A stretch of 26,774 nt of DNA from JBPESN01 sp051710625 (lineage in GTDB: Bacteria; Pseudomonadota; Gammaproteobacteria; Enterobacterales; Enterobacteriaceae), in the NCBI RefSeq assembly GCF_051710625.1, contig NZ_JBPESN010000031.1, positions 1 to 26,774 of the forward strand, written 5' to 3'. Numbering within the stretch: the stretch's first letter is position 1; every line of letters starts with the position of its first letter. The notes under the pieces are model-generated. The model did not search any database. It saw nothing but the letters and a program-made list of their open reading frames with translations, and had not been told where the DNA came from. Positions 26,754 to 26,774 of this stretch are shown here, piece after piece. Made by a program: the position numbers and the translations under genes.

Positions 26754-26774
26754 TGGTGCACCCGTGTTGTTCTG

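Larger units (their letters stand above)
25577..26774 (-). mobile_element. IS911-like insertion sequence (IS3 family), degraded, left end beyond window
   Basis: The element starts at 25577 with TGTAGTGGTCAACTAAAACT, a terminal repeat close to that of IS911. It reads leftwards with orfA (start at 26751-26753) followed by orfB. Its other end lies just outside the window. It is in inverted orientation to the copy at 1-371, whose 3' end is nearly identical. The copy is heavily mutated and could only move if supplied with transposase in trans. Confidence 0.9.

Overview
The window is an enterobacterial chromosome segment of high G+C with massive gene decay. Recognisable products match Enterobacterales orthologues closely, and the order galE - modF - modE - acrZ - ybhA - pgl - ybhB - bioA/bioBFCD - uvrB - ybhK - moaA-C-D-E - ybhL ... 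rhlE follows the E. coli K-12 order as I recall it. Most genes carry single-base frameshifts, nonsense codons or internal deletions, while base composition is still high-GC. This fits a recently host-restricted symbiont; I infer a Sodalis-like lineage but cannot name the species from this sequence alone.

Layout: (1) 1-371, the 3' end of an IS911-like (IS3 family) element. (2) 436-4255, galE and modF/modE pseudogenes, then an intact small gene, acrZ. (3) 4256-5770, modABC are absent and a broken ddlA lies in their place. (4) 5768-9036, decayed ybhA, pgl, ybhB and a DJ-1/PfpI gene. (5) 9156-13136, the biotin locus: a divergent bioA/bioB promoter with a BirA-like operator, intact bioB, and broken bioA, bioF, bioC and bioD. 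(6) 13293-13904, a urtE-like ABC ATPase remnant, then a long intergenic region with DnaA-box and LexA-box signals ahead of intact uvrB (14767-16764). (7) 16907-20405, intact ybhK; molybdopterin genes moaA (damaged), moaC (intact), moaD (scrambled inside), moaE (broken); moaB is missing. (8) 20677-21387, intact ybhL. (9) 21406-23023, broken dcyD and tcyN, which belong to a different E. coli locus. (10) 23240-24658, intact rhlE. (11) 24889-25576, dusC truncated by a second IS911-like copy that runs off the right edge in inverted orientation to the first.

In pathway terms, galactose epimerisation, high-affinity molybdate uptake with its regulator, molybdopterin synthesis, most of biotin synthesis, 6-phosphogluconolactonase and one D-Ala-D-Ala ligase look lost. 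DNA repair (uvrB), an RNA helicase (rhlE), an efflux-pump accessory peptide (acrZ), bioB, moaC, ybhK and ybhL remain open. I found no CRISPR array, tRNA, rRNA, prophage or convincing new multi-gene system. The interest lies in the decay pattern, the regulatory relics and the repeats. Because many lesions are one-base indels, read-level confirmation matters, but the kilobase-scale losses, internal deletions and catalytic-residue substitutions argue that the decay is real.
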